The notes beneath the pieces were generated by a model. That model was given only the letters and a program-made list of their open reading frames with translations. It searched no databases and was not told the origin of the DNA. 64,000 bases of DNA, taken from the NCBI RefSeq assembly GCF_900637635.1, contig NZ_LR134383.1:186001-250000 (forward strand). Direction: 5' to 3'. The first letter of the stretch is position 1; each line of letters starts with the position of its first letter. The position numbers and the translations under genes are program-made. The DNA is from Legionella jordanis. GTDB lineage: Bacteria > Pseudomonadota > Gammaproteobacteria > Legionellales > Legionellaceae. This document shows, piece by piece, positions 29,946 through 38,544 of this stretch.

Positions 29946-31127
29946 ATGGAACAAATTGAAGTGATTATTATTGGGGCGGGGGCTGCCGGCTTGATGTGTG
30001 CAATTGAAGCAGGCAAGCGCCGCCGCAAGGTCCTGATTCTGGATCATGCCAACAAAGTGGGTAAAAAAATTCTTATGTCTGGAGGAGGGCGTTGTAATTT
30101 TACTAACTACAATATAGAACCCCATCACTATTTTTCTCATAATCCCCATTTTTTTAAGTCTGCATTGAGTCGCTATACCCAATGGGATTTCATCGAGCTC
30201 GTAAAAAAACATGCTATTCCTTTTCACGAAAAAACATTAGGGCAATTATTTTGTGATAACAAATCCAAAGATATTGTAGACATGTTGCTTGCGGAGTGTG
30301 AGAAAGCGGGAGTATCAATTCATTTAAATAGCAAGATAGAGAAGATCCAACTCATGGATAGCTCTCATTTTAAGATTCACTCCAGCAGAGGCACGTTTCT
30401 CTGCAATTCATTAATCATTGCCACTGGCGGCTTATCCATCCCAACTATGGGCGCAAGTCCCTTTGCTTATAAAATTGCCGAGCAATTTGGAATTAAAGTC
30501 TGGCCAACCCGAGCAGGACTTGTTCCTTTGACCTTGGATGTCACTGATAAAGAAAAATGTTCAACCCTTTCTGGGATTAGCATTGACAGCAAAGTTAACA
30601 ATGAACGAAAGGAATTTCGAGAAAATATTTTGTTTACCCATCGAGGATTAAGCGGCCCTGCCATTTTACAATTATCCTCGTATTGGCACCCTGGAGAACC
30701 CATCAGTGTTAACTTTTTACCCGAGCAAAATCTTTTTGAAGATTTAAAAAAAGCGCGTCTTGAAATGCCTCAAAAACAATTAAATTCTATTCTATCAATG
30801 TATTTGCCCAAACGATTGATCGAGGCATTCATTCCGCCAAATCTCGCCGAAACAAAGCTTGCAGATTTATCCAATCGAGAGATGACGGCCATCGCACATC
30901 AAATGCATAGTTGGATTGTTAAGCCTAATGGCACTGAAGGCTATAGAACTGCAGAGGTTACTATAGGAGGGGTAGATTGCAATGCGATATCTTCGAAAAC
31001 CATGGAAGCAAATGACATTCCGGGATTGTATTTTATTGGCGAAGCGTTGGATGTTACAGGCTGGTTAGGCGGTTATAACTTTCAATGGGCTTGGTCTTCT
31101 GGTTGGGCCGCAGGCCAGGTGGCGTAA
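29946..31127 (+). CDS. YhiN/HI0933-family FAD-dependent oxidoreductase
   Basis: 393 residues from the ATG at 29946. The N-terminal dinucleotide motif IIGAGAAGLMCAIEAGKR binds FAD, followed by KKILMSGGGRCNFTN, a signature of the HI0933 (BaiN/YhiN) family. TGGLSIPTMGASPFAYKIAE and the C-terminal FAD-contact block YFIGEALDVTGWLGGYNFQW complete the family pattern. Members are flavoproteins with uncertain substrates. A GTG at 29916 is a possible but less likely start. This is the first intact gene outside the ssrA island. Confidence 0.9.
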   Translation: MEQIEVIIIGAGAAGLMCAIEAGKRRRKVLILDHANKVGKKILMSGGGRCNFTNYNIEPHHYFSHNPHFFKSALSRYTQWDFIELVKKHAIPFHEKTLGQLFCDNKSKDIVDMLLAECEKAGVSIHLNSKIEKIQLMDSSHFKIHSSRGTFLCNSLIIATGGLSIPTMGASPFAYKIAEQFGIKVWPTRAGLVPLTLDVTDKEKCSTLSGISIDSKVNNERKEFRENILFTHRGLSGPAILQLSSYWHPGEPISVNFLPEQNLFEDLKKARLEMPQKQLNSILSMYLPKRLIEAFIPPNLAETKLADLSNREMTAIAHQMHSWIVKPNGTEGYRTAEVTIGGVDCNAISSKTMEANDIPGLYFIGEALDVTGWLGGYNFQWAWSSGWAAGQVA

Positions 31128-31388
31128 ACCAAATTGCATTCGACGCAATGCAAAACAGATTTGCTGTTTAGGTTGGACTTTGAACTTTTGTAATAAAGCT
31201 GCATGGACGGATTGGCTTTTTGTTATCCACATTATTTAGTTTAAACAGCTGGTTAGAATTGAAGCTTCAAAAGGGCTATTTGCTCGTCCCTAATGAACGC
31301 ATGGTAAGTACGAATGGATTAATTTTAAAAATAGAATAATCATAAAGAAAAGCGGCTTAAAACCAGGCTTTGGAAAGGGAGTTCTTAA

Positions 31389-32306
31389 TTGAGTAAAATA
31401 GCTATTGCTATTCATGCAGGAGCAGAAAATGAAAACTCTTTTGTGGAAGAAAATCCTCAAATTCATAAACAGGGTTTAGAAGCTGCTGTAAAAAGGGGTT
31501 ATGAAGTTCTTCGCAGAGGAGGCAGCGCACTAAAGGCTGTTGAGGAGGCGGTGATCTGTTTGGAAGACAACCCTTTATTCAATGCCGGGCGTGGTTCAGC
31601 TTTGAATGCCAGAGGTGAAGTGGAAATGGATGCCGCAATCATGTGCGGTAAAACTGCAAAGGCAGGCGCTGTGTCAATGGCTCGAAATGTTAAAAATCCA
31701 ATTACCCTTGCCCGCATGGTGATGAATGACTCAAAGCATGTTTTTTTATCCGGTTACGGGGCTTTGCATTTTGCCAACATGGAAGATCTTGTACTCGAAC
31801 CAGAGTCCTATTTCATCACAGAACAACAATTTAAAGCCTTTTTGGAAAGCCGGGACTCCCAGGACTTACAACAGTTTTTACGCAAAAAATATCATGGGAC
31901 AGTAGGCGCCGTAGCTTTAGATAAAGAAGGCAACTTGGCCTCGGCCACTTCAACAGGAGGCACGCCAAATTGCTTGCCTGGCAGAATCGGCGACAGTTGC
32001 GTCATTGGCGCTGGATGCTATGCCCATAATCCAACTTGTGCAGTTTCTGCCACTGGAGAAGGTGAATTTCTTATCACGGGAGTCGTTGCCAGTGCCGTTT
32101 CCTTTATAAAGGAGCTTTTAAATAAAAATTTGCAGGAAGCCTGTGATGAAGTGATTCACAAAAGAAACCCTAAGACATTTGAAATGGGACTTATCTCAGT
32201 CAGTCAGGAAGGGCATATCGGCATTTCATTTAACACAAAGCTAATGAAACGCGCCTGGATTGATGTAGACGGTCATCTTCATGTGAAAATAAAAAAAGAG
32301 GATTAA
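31389..32306 (+). CDS. iaaA: Isoaspartyl peptidase/L-asparaginase, Ntn-hydrolase
   Basis: 305 residues starting at TTG 31389, with GGGAG 9 bases upstream. The class T2 threonine hydrolase pattern is clear: IAIAIHAGA at the start, FNAGRGSALNARGEVEMDAA in the N-terminal subunit, and the autocleavage site before Thr171 in GTVGAVALD, followed by TSTGGTPNCLPGRIGDSC. The precursor cuts itself into two chains, and the new N-terminal Thr hydrolyses isoaspartyl dipeptides and asparagine. The gene stands alone between the flavoprotein and the patatin gene. Confidence 0.92.
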   Translation: MSKIAIAIHAGAENENSFVEENPQIHKQGLEAAVKRGYEVLRRGGSALKAVEEAVICLEDNPLFNAGRGSALNARGEVEMDAAIMCGKTAKAGAVSMARNVKNPITLARMVMNDSKHVFLSGYGALHFANMEDLVLEPESYFITEQQFKAFLESRDSQDLQQFLRKKYHGTVGAVALDKEGNLASATSTGGTPNCLPGRIGDSCVIGAGCYAHNPTCAVSATGEGEFLITGVVASAVSFIKELLNKNLQEACDEVIHKRNPKTFEMGLISVSQEGHIGISFNTKLMKRAWIDVDGHLHVKIKKED

Positions 32307-32362
32307 TTTCTTCTGGAAAATACGGCGTTTGGGAATGTCACAATGGCAATGAACCTGGGCGT

Positions 32363-33403
32363 ATGAGCAAGGAATGTTCTATAGCCACACATCACAGCAG
32401 AGTGAGAACAATTATGAAGAAAAATCAACGCGCCAATCAACTCAAGCTTAATCAATTGAATTTGGCACTGGAAGGCGGGGCAACCCATGGTGCATTCATT
32501 TGGGGTGTTTTGGATAGACTCCTTGATGAACCAGACTTTAAGGTTGAAGGAATTGCTTCAAGTTCGGCAGGTTCATATAACGCGACCATTTTAGCAAGTG
32601 CCCTTTTATCCGGGGGACCCGCAGAAGCAAAAAAAGCCCTTAAAACCTTTTGGGAAAGTTTTGCAAGCATGGCGCCATTTACTCCTTTTCACCGAGGGGT
32701 CTTGGATAGGCTAATCGGCCATTGGAACCTTGATTTTTCGACTTCATTCCTAACCTACGAATGGCTGTCCCGCGCCTTATCCCCTTATTTAAATGTTAAT
32801 CCTTTAATGGGTATAAAAAATCTGCTGGAAGAAGTAATTGATTTCGATAACCTCAGGAAAAGCGAAACAAAATTATTTGTATTTGCAACGAACGTGACCT
32901 CTGGGAAAGCCAGAATTTTCAAAAATGATGACATAACGCCGGATGTTCTGATCGCTTCTTCAAGTTTGCCGACCTTATTTCCGGCCACAGAAGTTAATGG
33001 AGAAGAATACTGGGATGGAGGGTATACAGGAAACCCAAGTTTAAGGCCGCTGGTGGAGGATTGTGCCAGCAAAGATATAATCCTTGTACATATTAATCCG
33101 CAACATCGCAACGACGTTCCTGTCATCTCACCCCATATTATTAATAGGGCGAATGAAGTTGCCTTCAGTGTACGCATAGCCACCGAATTGTACTTTATAG
33201 AGCTATTGAAAGAAAATCCGGACTCTTTGTCAGGTGATGCGAACAAATGGGCTGAAGCAAAAGTACACCCCATCTACGATCAGGAAGTACTCGAACTCGA
33301 TTACTCAACGAAATTTAATGCGGATTTTGAATTTATAAATTTCCTGTTCAACAAAGGAAGAAATGCTGCAGAAGCATTTCTAATTGACCAGGGGCTCCAC
33401 TGA
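32363..33403 (+). CDS. Patatin-like phospholipase with variant nucleophile elbow
   Basis: 346 residues from the ATG at 32363 (329 if it starts at ATG 32414, which also matches domain boundaries). The patatin parts are the oxyanion loop LEGGATHGAFIWGVL, the nucleophile elbow SSSAG at residues 66-70 with Ser68 as candidate catalytic residue, and the dyad Asp in YWDGGYTGNP. The usual GxSxG motif has Ser in place of the first Gly. No signal peptide is seen, so secretion would need a dedicated system such as Dot/Icm. Host-lipid hydrolysis is inferred from related Legionella patatins. Confidence 0.88.
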   Translation: MSKECSIATHHSRVRTIMKKNQRANQLKLNQLNLALEGGATHGAFIWGVLDRLLDEPDFKVEGIASSSAGSYNATILASALLSGGPAEAKKALKTFWESFASMAPFTPFHRGVLDRLIGHWNLDFSTSFLTYEWLSRALSPYLNVNPLMGIKNLLEEVIDFDNLRKSETKLFVFATNVTSGKARIFKNDDITPDVLIASSSLPTLFPATEVNGEEYWDGGYTGNPSLRPLVEDCASKDIILVHINPQHRNDVPVISPHIINRANEVAFSVRIATELYFIELLKENPDSLSGDANKWAEAKVHPIYDQEVLELDYSTKFNADFEFINFLFNKGRNAAEAFLIDQGLH

Positions 33404-33483
33404 AGAAAATCAAAACTCTGCTTCTTGCTAATGGGAATCCTTAGCCACTGGCAATATTTGCTAAGCTTCAAAATTAATCAAAC

Positions 33484-33511
33484 AGGTGAATCAAAAAGCT
33501 TTGATTTACCT
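33484..33511. terminator. Hairpin after the patatin gene
   Basis: AGGTGAATCAAA pairs with TTTGATTTACCT (one G-U pair) around a 4-base loop. It lies about 80 bases after the patatin stop and before the small double-glycine peptide gene. The following T-tract is poor. Confidence 0.45.
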
Positions 33512-33622
33512 ATTCATCGATAAATTTCAAGTCTTGGGGCGAAGGTAATGTTATTCAACCATAATTCTTTTTTAAAAAATCTAATCTATTCTTAAAAGAC
33601 CTTTTTGTAACAGGACAACATC

Positions 33623-33808
33623 ATGAAAAAGTCTTCTCCAGATTCTTCAAAACAGCCTCAAATCAAAGGAAAGTTAAAAAAAGATGATTTAAAGAATATT
33701 TCTGGTGGCCGTTCTGCTCCAAGTGGTAATTGCGGAGTTGATGATCGCGGTGAGCCACACCTGAAAAATCCCATTGATTACTGGAATCCTAGAAATCCAA
33801 GAGGATAA
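33623..33808 (+). CDS. Double-glycine-leader peptide 1
   Basis: 61 residues with a basic leader ending in GKLKKDDLKNISGG, the pattern of double-glycine leaders cut by C39 peptidase transporters or recognised by modification enzymes. The predicted core after GG starts RSAPSGNCGVDDRGEP and ends in WNPRNPRG, with a single Cys. AGGACA lies 9 bases before the ATG. A second gene with the same leader lies at 40495-40656. No ABC transporter with a C39 domain or modifying enzyme is found in the window. The leader match is seen; a secreted-peptide role is inferred. Confidence 0.6.
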   Translation: MKKSSPDSSKQPQIKGKLKKDDLKNISGGRSAPSGNCGVDDRGEPHLKNPIDYWNPRNPRG

Positions 33809-34076
33809 ATCAAACAATTTGGATGTTGTGAAAGCCAGGTTAGCTTGTTATAAAGTCATAAGCTGCATCTCACCGACCAAGTTAAACAGCAAATATACTG
33901 CCAATGCTGGAGAGGACATTTCACTTCGCTGGAATTTAAGCTTCTGGACTTGAAACGCGTGCATCCTTGAGTTATTGAATGCATTTTGATCGTGTTGCCT
34001 TACTGAGGATGATCTCATTAGCAGTGTCCTCAAGAAGGCAAGCTCATCAGTCATTAACAAAAAAATGGATTGACCT

Positions 34077-34907
34077 GTGCTAAATACAGTTAATTTGCAA
34101 ATACAAAATCAAATCCAAGAAAGCTTAGATCTGTTAAAGATCGTTTTGGGGGCCGATCTTTTGGGAATTTATCTTTATGGGTCATCTATTGTAGGCGGAC
34201 TACAAAAGTACAGTGACATTGATTTACTGGTTGTGATAAGCCACTCCATGACTTTAGATGAAAGAAAGCAGATAATTGCCCACCTCCTTAAAACCTCGGG
34301 CATTTATATGAAAAGCATTCAATTGCCAATTGAAATGACCTTTGTCCGAAAGGCTGCAATTAATCCCTGGCATTATCCACCTCAGTTTGATTTTCAATAT
34401 GGCGAATGGTTAAGGGCTTCTTTTGAACATGGCAAGGTTGACCTTTGGCCGACACAAGAAATGCCAGATCTTGCGCTGATTATTACCCAGGTTTTATTAA
34501 AAAATCACATTTTATTTGGCTTGGAACCAAAACAACTGCTGCCCAAAGTGCCCTATGGTGATTTTGTAAGAGCAATGCTTCATGATCTAGGCAGGCTTAC
34601 TGAAGATTTAGAGCATGACACTCGAAATGTGCTACTGACCTATGCTCGAATTTGGAGTACCTTAAAAACCAATGCGATTCGATCAAAACCAGCGGCGGCT
34701 GATTGGGCAATTCCTAACTTACCTGAGGCACAGCAAGTCGTAATGCGGCGCGCTAAAGCAATCTGCGTTGGTTTAGAAAGTGAACATTGGGAGGATATTG
34801 CATCATTGATAAAGCCTTGTGCAGATTTCATGCGGGCACAAATACATCAAGCCTCTTTATTAATTGATTTGAACGATTCCAATAATCATATAAAGCTTGC
34901 TGAATGA
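34077..34907 (+). CDS. AadA-like aminoglycoside nucleotidyltransferase
   Basis: 276 residues from GTG 34077. The N-terminal nucleotidyltransferase motif LYGSSIVGGLQKYSDIDLLV lies at about 33-52, with the Asp pair of SDIDL as metal ligands. The C-terminal helical domain (about 160-270) matches the substrate-binding domain of ANT(3'')/ANT(9) enzymes, with LLTYARIWSTLKTN typical of AadA. Such enzymes adenylylate streptomycin and/or spectinomycin. It has no cassette attC site or integron features nearby, so it is a chromosomal homologue. Resistance itself is inferred. Confidence 0.85.
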   Translation: MLNTVNLQIQNQIQESLDLLKIVLGADLLGIYLYGSSIVGGLQKYSDIDLLVVISHSMTLDERKQIIAHLLKTSGIYMKSIQLPIEMTFVRKAAINPWHYPPQFDFQYGEWLRASFEHGKVDLWPTQEMPDLALIITQVLLKNHILFGLEPKQLLPKVPYGDFVRAMLHDLGRLTEDLEHDTRNVLLTYARIWSTLKTNAIRSKPAAADWAIPNLPEAQQVVMRRAKAICVGLESEHWEDIASLIKPCADFMRAQIHQASLLIDLNDSNNHIKLAE

Positions 34908-35840
34908 CTAAAACCGTTTCCACACCTAAACTATGATGAAAGGTATGCCCGCTGCCACTAACCGTCTATTTTTAAAATAACGGATAAACTCTGCAAAGCT
35001 GCTCATCCCAAAGATTTTTACGGCTGAGTCTTTGAGTAAAAATAAAAAGCTTTCTGACTGGATTCCACGGATGGTTACTTGGACTGCCTTCGCAGTAAAG
35101 TTGCTAATACTGCACATGCAGGTTCATGAATGCCCAGTTGTTTTTCTTGTGCCAGTAAATGTTTAAGCTGATTAAAGGCATGCGTCTTTTCCATAATTAA
35201 GACTGGCATACAACATGATTCTGTATCTATTGTCCTACCAAACCCACTGAAAAATCATTCTGCCAAATAAAAAACACTGTGATTACAAAATGTTAAAAAA
35301 AATATTGGGAAAATTTTACACGTCAAGACTACCGGAGTCATAAATTTTCTATTATCATAGTTTCGCTCCTGTTCTATTTTCATTTTTCTCTCCTTGTGGA
35401 TAAGTTAATAAACCATCCAGGCTTAAAATTTCGTCCCTTTATTTAAACCCTTTGCTGTCAAGGGATTAATCTGTCTTCTGACGCACAAAGTTATCCCCAA
35501 AAACTGTGAATAACTTTGTGGAAAGTGGATGGAAACGCATGATTTACAGCTCTATTTTAGAGTGTTTAAAAACCCCTCAATCTGCCTCAAACCGTTTTTA
35601 TTCGTGAAACTAACGCTCTAACAAACACATATGCAAAGAGCTCTTAGCCTCTCAAGACCTCTTCGGCCCTTCAAACCTGCCAACGATGGGGGAATGAAGC
35701 TGACCGCAACACACTTTATTTAGTCTAAGAAAGTCAGACGGTCAGGAATTAAAGCTACTTGAGCAATGATGACAGGGGTAGGGTGAGGCTTGGCTGGCGC
35801 TAAGGCGTCAACCAAGCTATCAAGAATGAGTGTAGTACTG
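34908..35840. other. Long intergenic region
   Basis: More than 900 bases without a convincing gene. The DnaA-box cluster described separately lies at 35395-35520. Elsewhere only short frames without ribosome sites are seen. It is not obviously repetitive. Confidence 0.5.
35395..35520. promoter_or_regulatory. Cluster of DnaA-box-like sites with inverted repeat
   Basis: Three 9-mers resemble the DnaA box TTATNCACA: TGTGGATAA at 35395-35403 (a perfect box on the minus strand), TTATCCCCA at 35491 (one mismatch) and TGTGAATAA at 35505-35513 (a perfect TTATTCACA on the minus strand). The last two lie inside an 11-base perfect inverted repeat, CACAAAGTTAT (35484-35494) and ATAACTTTGTG (35510-35520). 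It could be a DnaA-titrating or DnaA-reactivating locus; no dnaA or other oriC gene is nearby. Confidence 0.45.
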
Positions 35841-37355
35841 TTAAAAAGTTAAAAGAGCGTTGGTTCCCATGGTTAAGTCGTCTTGTTTATCAGAACCAGG
35901 AATAAAATCTCTTATTTGTCTGCAAGCTGAAGTACCCAGGTTTTGATAATGATCGGCAATCGCCTTTGCGTCATCCAACGTTCGCTCTGAAAGCTTGGGT
36001 GCTTTAAAAAAGCCCCATGCACCGATACCTGCCAAGGCTGCGCCACTCATCAAGGAAACCGTTCCTACGACGGCTAATGCTCCACCCAAGGGCGGAATAA
36101 AGAGCATTGCCACACCTGCCAAGGCAATGATCCCACCAATAATCATTGTCCCTATCCCTATGATCTTCTCCCATGACATCCTGTCTTCAATTTGATTAAA
36201 TATTTCAGCCATATCAATCATTTTGGATTTTAAGTTATCCGCGTTAGCTTTAAGACTTAAGGCACGGCGCTGCAAGTCTCTTTTTATTTCCTCATGATGC
36301 TGTTGTACTTTTGTATAGGTGATAGGCTCTTGTCTTGAGCGGGTTTTTTGCAAAAGGACGAGTTCGGCCTGTAAACTTTGAGCTTCTTGAATCAACTTCA
36401 CCATATCCCATACAAACTCTTTTAACTGGTTTCGTTCCACAGAAGTTAACGATTTACCAAGCTTGCATATTTCAGTTGCAAATTGTTCGGCATTGAAAGG
36501 TAAGTTTTGGCTGGGAAATAACTGTGTGTGTGTTAAATGCTGTTCTGAATTATATTCGATTTCAACCCGGCAAAGATGATTGGTCTGTGCGAGAAATTTT
36601 TGTATCGGGTCAATAAGGGTTTGTTGTGAACGTGATGGACCTTCTGGATTTAGGGATTCATCCAGGGTTGAGGCAATGGCATCATTACCCCTTTCAATCA
36701 TTTTAAAGAATATATAATCAGTGACGGGCAGAGGATGAATTGCTGAAGCAATATTTAGCCACTCTTCTCGAATGGTGTGCTGATGTGATATTCCTCTTAA
36801 ATAACCCAAAATGCTAAGTTGGGTTTTTTCAAGCAGTTTGGCATCTTGTATTGAATGCAAATGATCAAACAATTGTTTTGCCAGTAGCCAATTGGCTTCT
36901 GAAAGCGAAATGGGGTTAACTTCGGTAAAAAATCGTTGCCGGATTTGATTTATTATTTCCTCAGGGATAATCTTTTTGGCATTCTCATATAAGTGGACAA
37001 AAAGTAATTCTTTTTTTTCCACCTTGTGGGTTGTTGTTAGTTCAATAGATGAGTCACCAAGAACTAAGGCCAAACCTGAGTTGAACAGAGACGATTCCAA
37101 GTATTCGGACGAGAAGTTTTGAGGCTCCGTCGTAGTTTGCAATGAGACGCACAGGTTTAACAAATTAAAATAAGCCTGTTTTGCGGAGATTTTGTGAGTC
37201 TCTAAAAGGTTTTCTAATTCTTTTATTAACTGAAACAGTTGGTTTTTGTACCCCACTGTAGGGTCTAAATAGAATAAAGAGGGCTCTTTTTCTTCAACTA
37301 ATTTCGTATCGATTAAAGCTTGTGTTAACCCTTTAAATTTTTTCAAGTAGCTCAT
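35841..37355 (-). CDS. Large coiled-coil protein with C-terminal hydrophobic hairpin
   Basis: 504 residues with no family recognised. Residues about 1-400 are mostly helical with several likely coiled coils (LVLLQKTRSRQEPITYTKVQ, then HHEEIKRDLQRRALSLKANA). Near residue 415 two glycine-rich membrane segments follow, IIGIGTMIIGGIIALAGVAM and LGGALAVVGTVSLMSGAALA, then a short hydrophilic tail. This architecture, one soluble helical body plus a hydrophobic hairpin, is common in Legionella Dot/Icm effectors that bind host membranes. That role is inferred, and no signal peptide is present. Confidence 0.6.
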   Translation of the reverse strand: MSYLKKFKGLTQALIDTKLVEEKEPSLFYLDPTVGYKNQLFQLIKELENLLETHKISAKQAYFNLLNLCVSLQTTTEPQNFSSEYLESSLFNSGLALVLGDSSIELTTTHKVEKKELLFVHLYENAKKIIPEEIINQIRQRFFTEVNPISLSEANWLLAKQLFDHLHSIQDAKLLEKTQLSILGYLRGISHQHTIREEWLNIASAIHPLPVTDYIFFKMIERGNDAIASTLDESLNPEGPSRSQQTLIDPIQKFLAQTNHLCRVEIEYNSEQHLTHTQLFPSQNLPFNAEQFATEICKLGKSLTSVERNQLKEFVWDMVKLIQEAQSLQAELVLLQKTRSRQEPITYTKVQQHHEEIKRDLQRRALSLKANADNLKSKMIDMAEIFNQIEDRMSWEKIIGIGTMIIGGIIALAGVAMLFIPPLGGALAVVGTVSLMSGAALAGIGAWGFFKAPKLSERTLDDAKAIADHYQNLGTSACRQIRDFIPGSDKQDDLTMGTNALLTF

Positions 37356-37598
37356 TTGCTCGGCCAGTGAGATGAAATGCTGAGCATTTTATCAAAAATA
37401 AATTAAGGTAAACTTATGTAAATCTAAAATGCTGATGGATTGCATCACAGAAAGGATTGAATGGACCGCAAAAGACACTCTGATTCAGGGAATGTGGCTG
37501 TATTCTAGATGATGAATCTGCAGGCACATTGCATCCAGAATTGAAATCTTGGGAACGAAGCCACAGACCTAAAACAGGCTAATTTATAGGGATAGCAT

Positions 37599-38288
37599 AT
37601 GCAACATAAAGAATATCATCGAATCGGGCGGATTGGCTGGTTACGAGCTGCCGTACTGGGTGCAAACGACGGCATCATTTCTACGGCGAGCCTGTTGATT
37701 GCTGTCGCTGCGGCTCATACACCACATCAAGGGATTCTCATAGCCGGTATTGCGGGGTTGATTGCAGGTGCCATGTCGATGGCTGCGGGTGAATATATTT
37801 CTGTAAGCTCCCAGGCGGACACCGAGAAATCAGCTCTGCAGCGTGAGCAAATAGAGCTTGAGGCGAGCCTGCCCAATGAAATAGAGGAACTAACCACAAT
37901 CTACATCAACCGTGGATTAGAGCCTAAGCTAGCGAAAGAAGTGGTAAAGCAGTTGATGGCTAAAGACCCGTTAGGCAGCCATGCTCGCGATGAGCTGGGT
38001 ATTACAGAAATATCAAGTGCGCGCCCTTTTCAGGCAGCACTATTTTCTGCTGGCAGTTTTACCCTCGGTTCCTTATTGCCCCTCTTGATTGTTTTAATGG
38101 TTCCAGGCCCTTATCTTATTCTAATCCTTTCTGTAATGGCGGTCCTGTTGCTGGCATTGCTGGGTGGCGTGGCTGCAAAGGTGGGCGGGGCAAAAATAAT
38201 GGTCGGTACTGTGCGCGTCGTGGTTTGGGGAAGCCTGGCAATGCTGGTAAGTGCAGGTATTGGTTCATTGCTGGGCATCGCTGTATAA
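37599..38288 (+). CDS. VIT1/CCC1-family metal transporter
   Basis: 229 residues with about five membrane spans. WLRAAVLGANDGIISTASLL at the start is the family signature, with the Asp in ANDG a transport residue. SMAAGEYISVSSQADTE follows at the end of the second span. A hydrophilic loop rich in Glu (about residues 75-130) is the metal-binding region, and the last three spans are glycine-rich. Family members move Fe2+ or Mn2+ out of the cytosol. It stands alone and its regulation is unknown. Confidence 0.9.
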   Translation: MQHKEYHRIGRIGWLRAAVLGANDGIISTASLLIAVAAAHTPHQGILIAGIAGLIAGAMSMAAGEYISVSSQADTEKSALQREQIELEASLPNEIEELTTIYINRGLEPKLAKEVVKQLMAKDPLGSHARDELGITEISSARPFQAALFSAGSFTLGSLLPLLIVLMVPGPYLILILSVMAVLLLALLGGVAAKVGGAKIMVGTVRVVVWGSLAMLVSAGIGSLLGIAV

Positions 38289-38544
38289 AACGTTATCCAT
38301 GTTTTTCAAGCCAGTCATTCATAGCCTCGAGACTGTCATTGATGACGGTGATGACTTGCTGGTAAAGGGGTTCTAATAACTCAGAATGCCCTGATTTCCA
38401 ATAATGCTCCAGGTGCTGACAGGCCATTTTTAATCGCACCGTACCTAAATAAACTGCACCGCCTTTGATTTTATGGGCAATGTTTTGGGTGCTTTCCCAA
38501 TCATTTAAATCATGGGCTTCTTTCATTCGCGCCAAATCATTAGG

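Noticed and set aside
34926-35117. Short minus-strand frame in the long intergenic region
   Set aside because: No ribosome site, no recognisable motif, and composition like the surrounding spacer.
35395-35520. Interpretation of the DnaA boxes as the replication origin
   Set aside because: None of the usual origin neighbours (dnaA, dnaN, gidA, parAB) are present, and there is no obvious AT-rich unwinding array beside the boxes.
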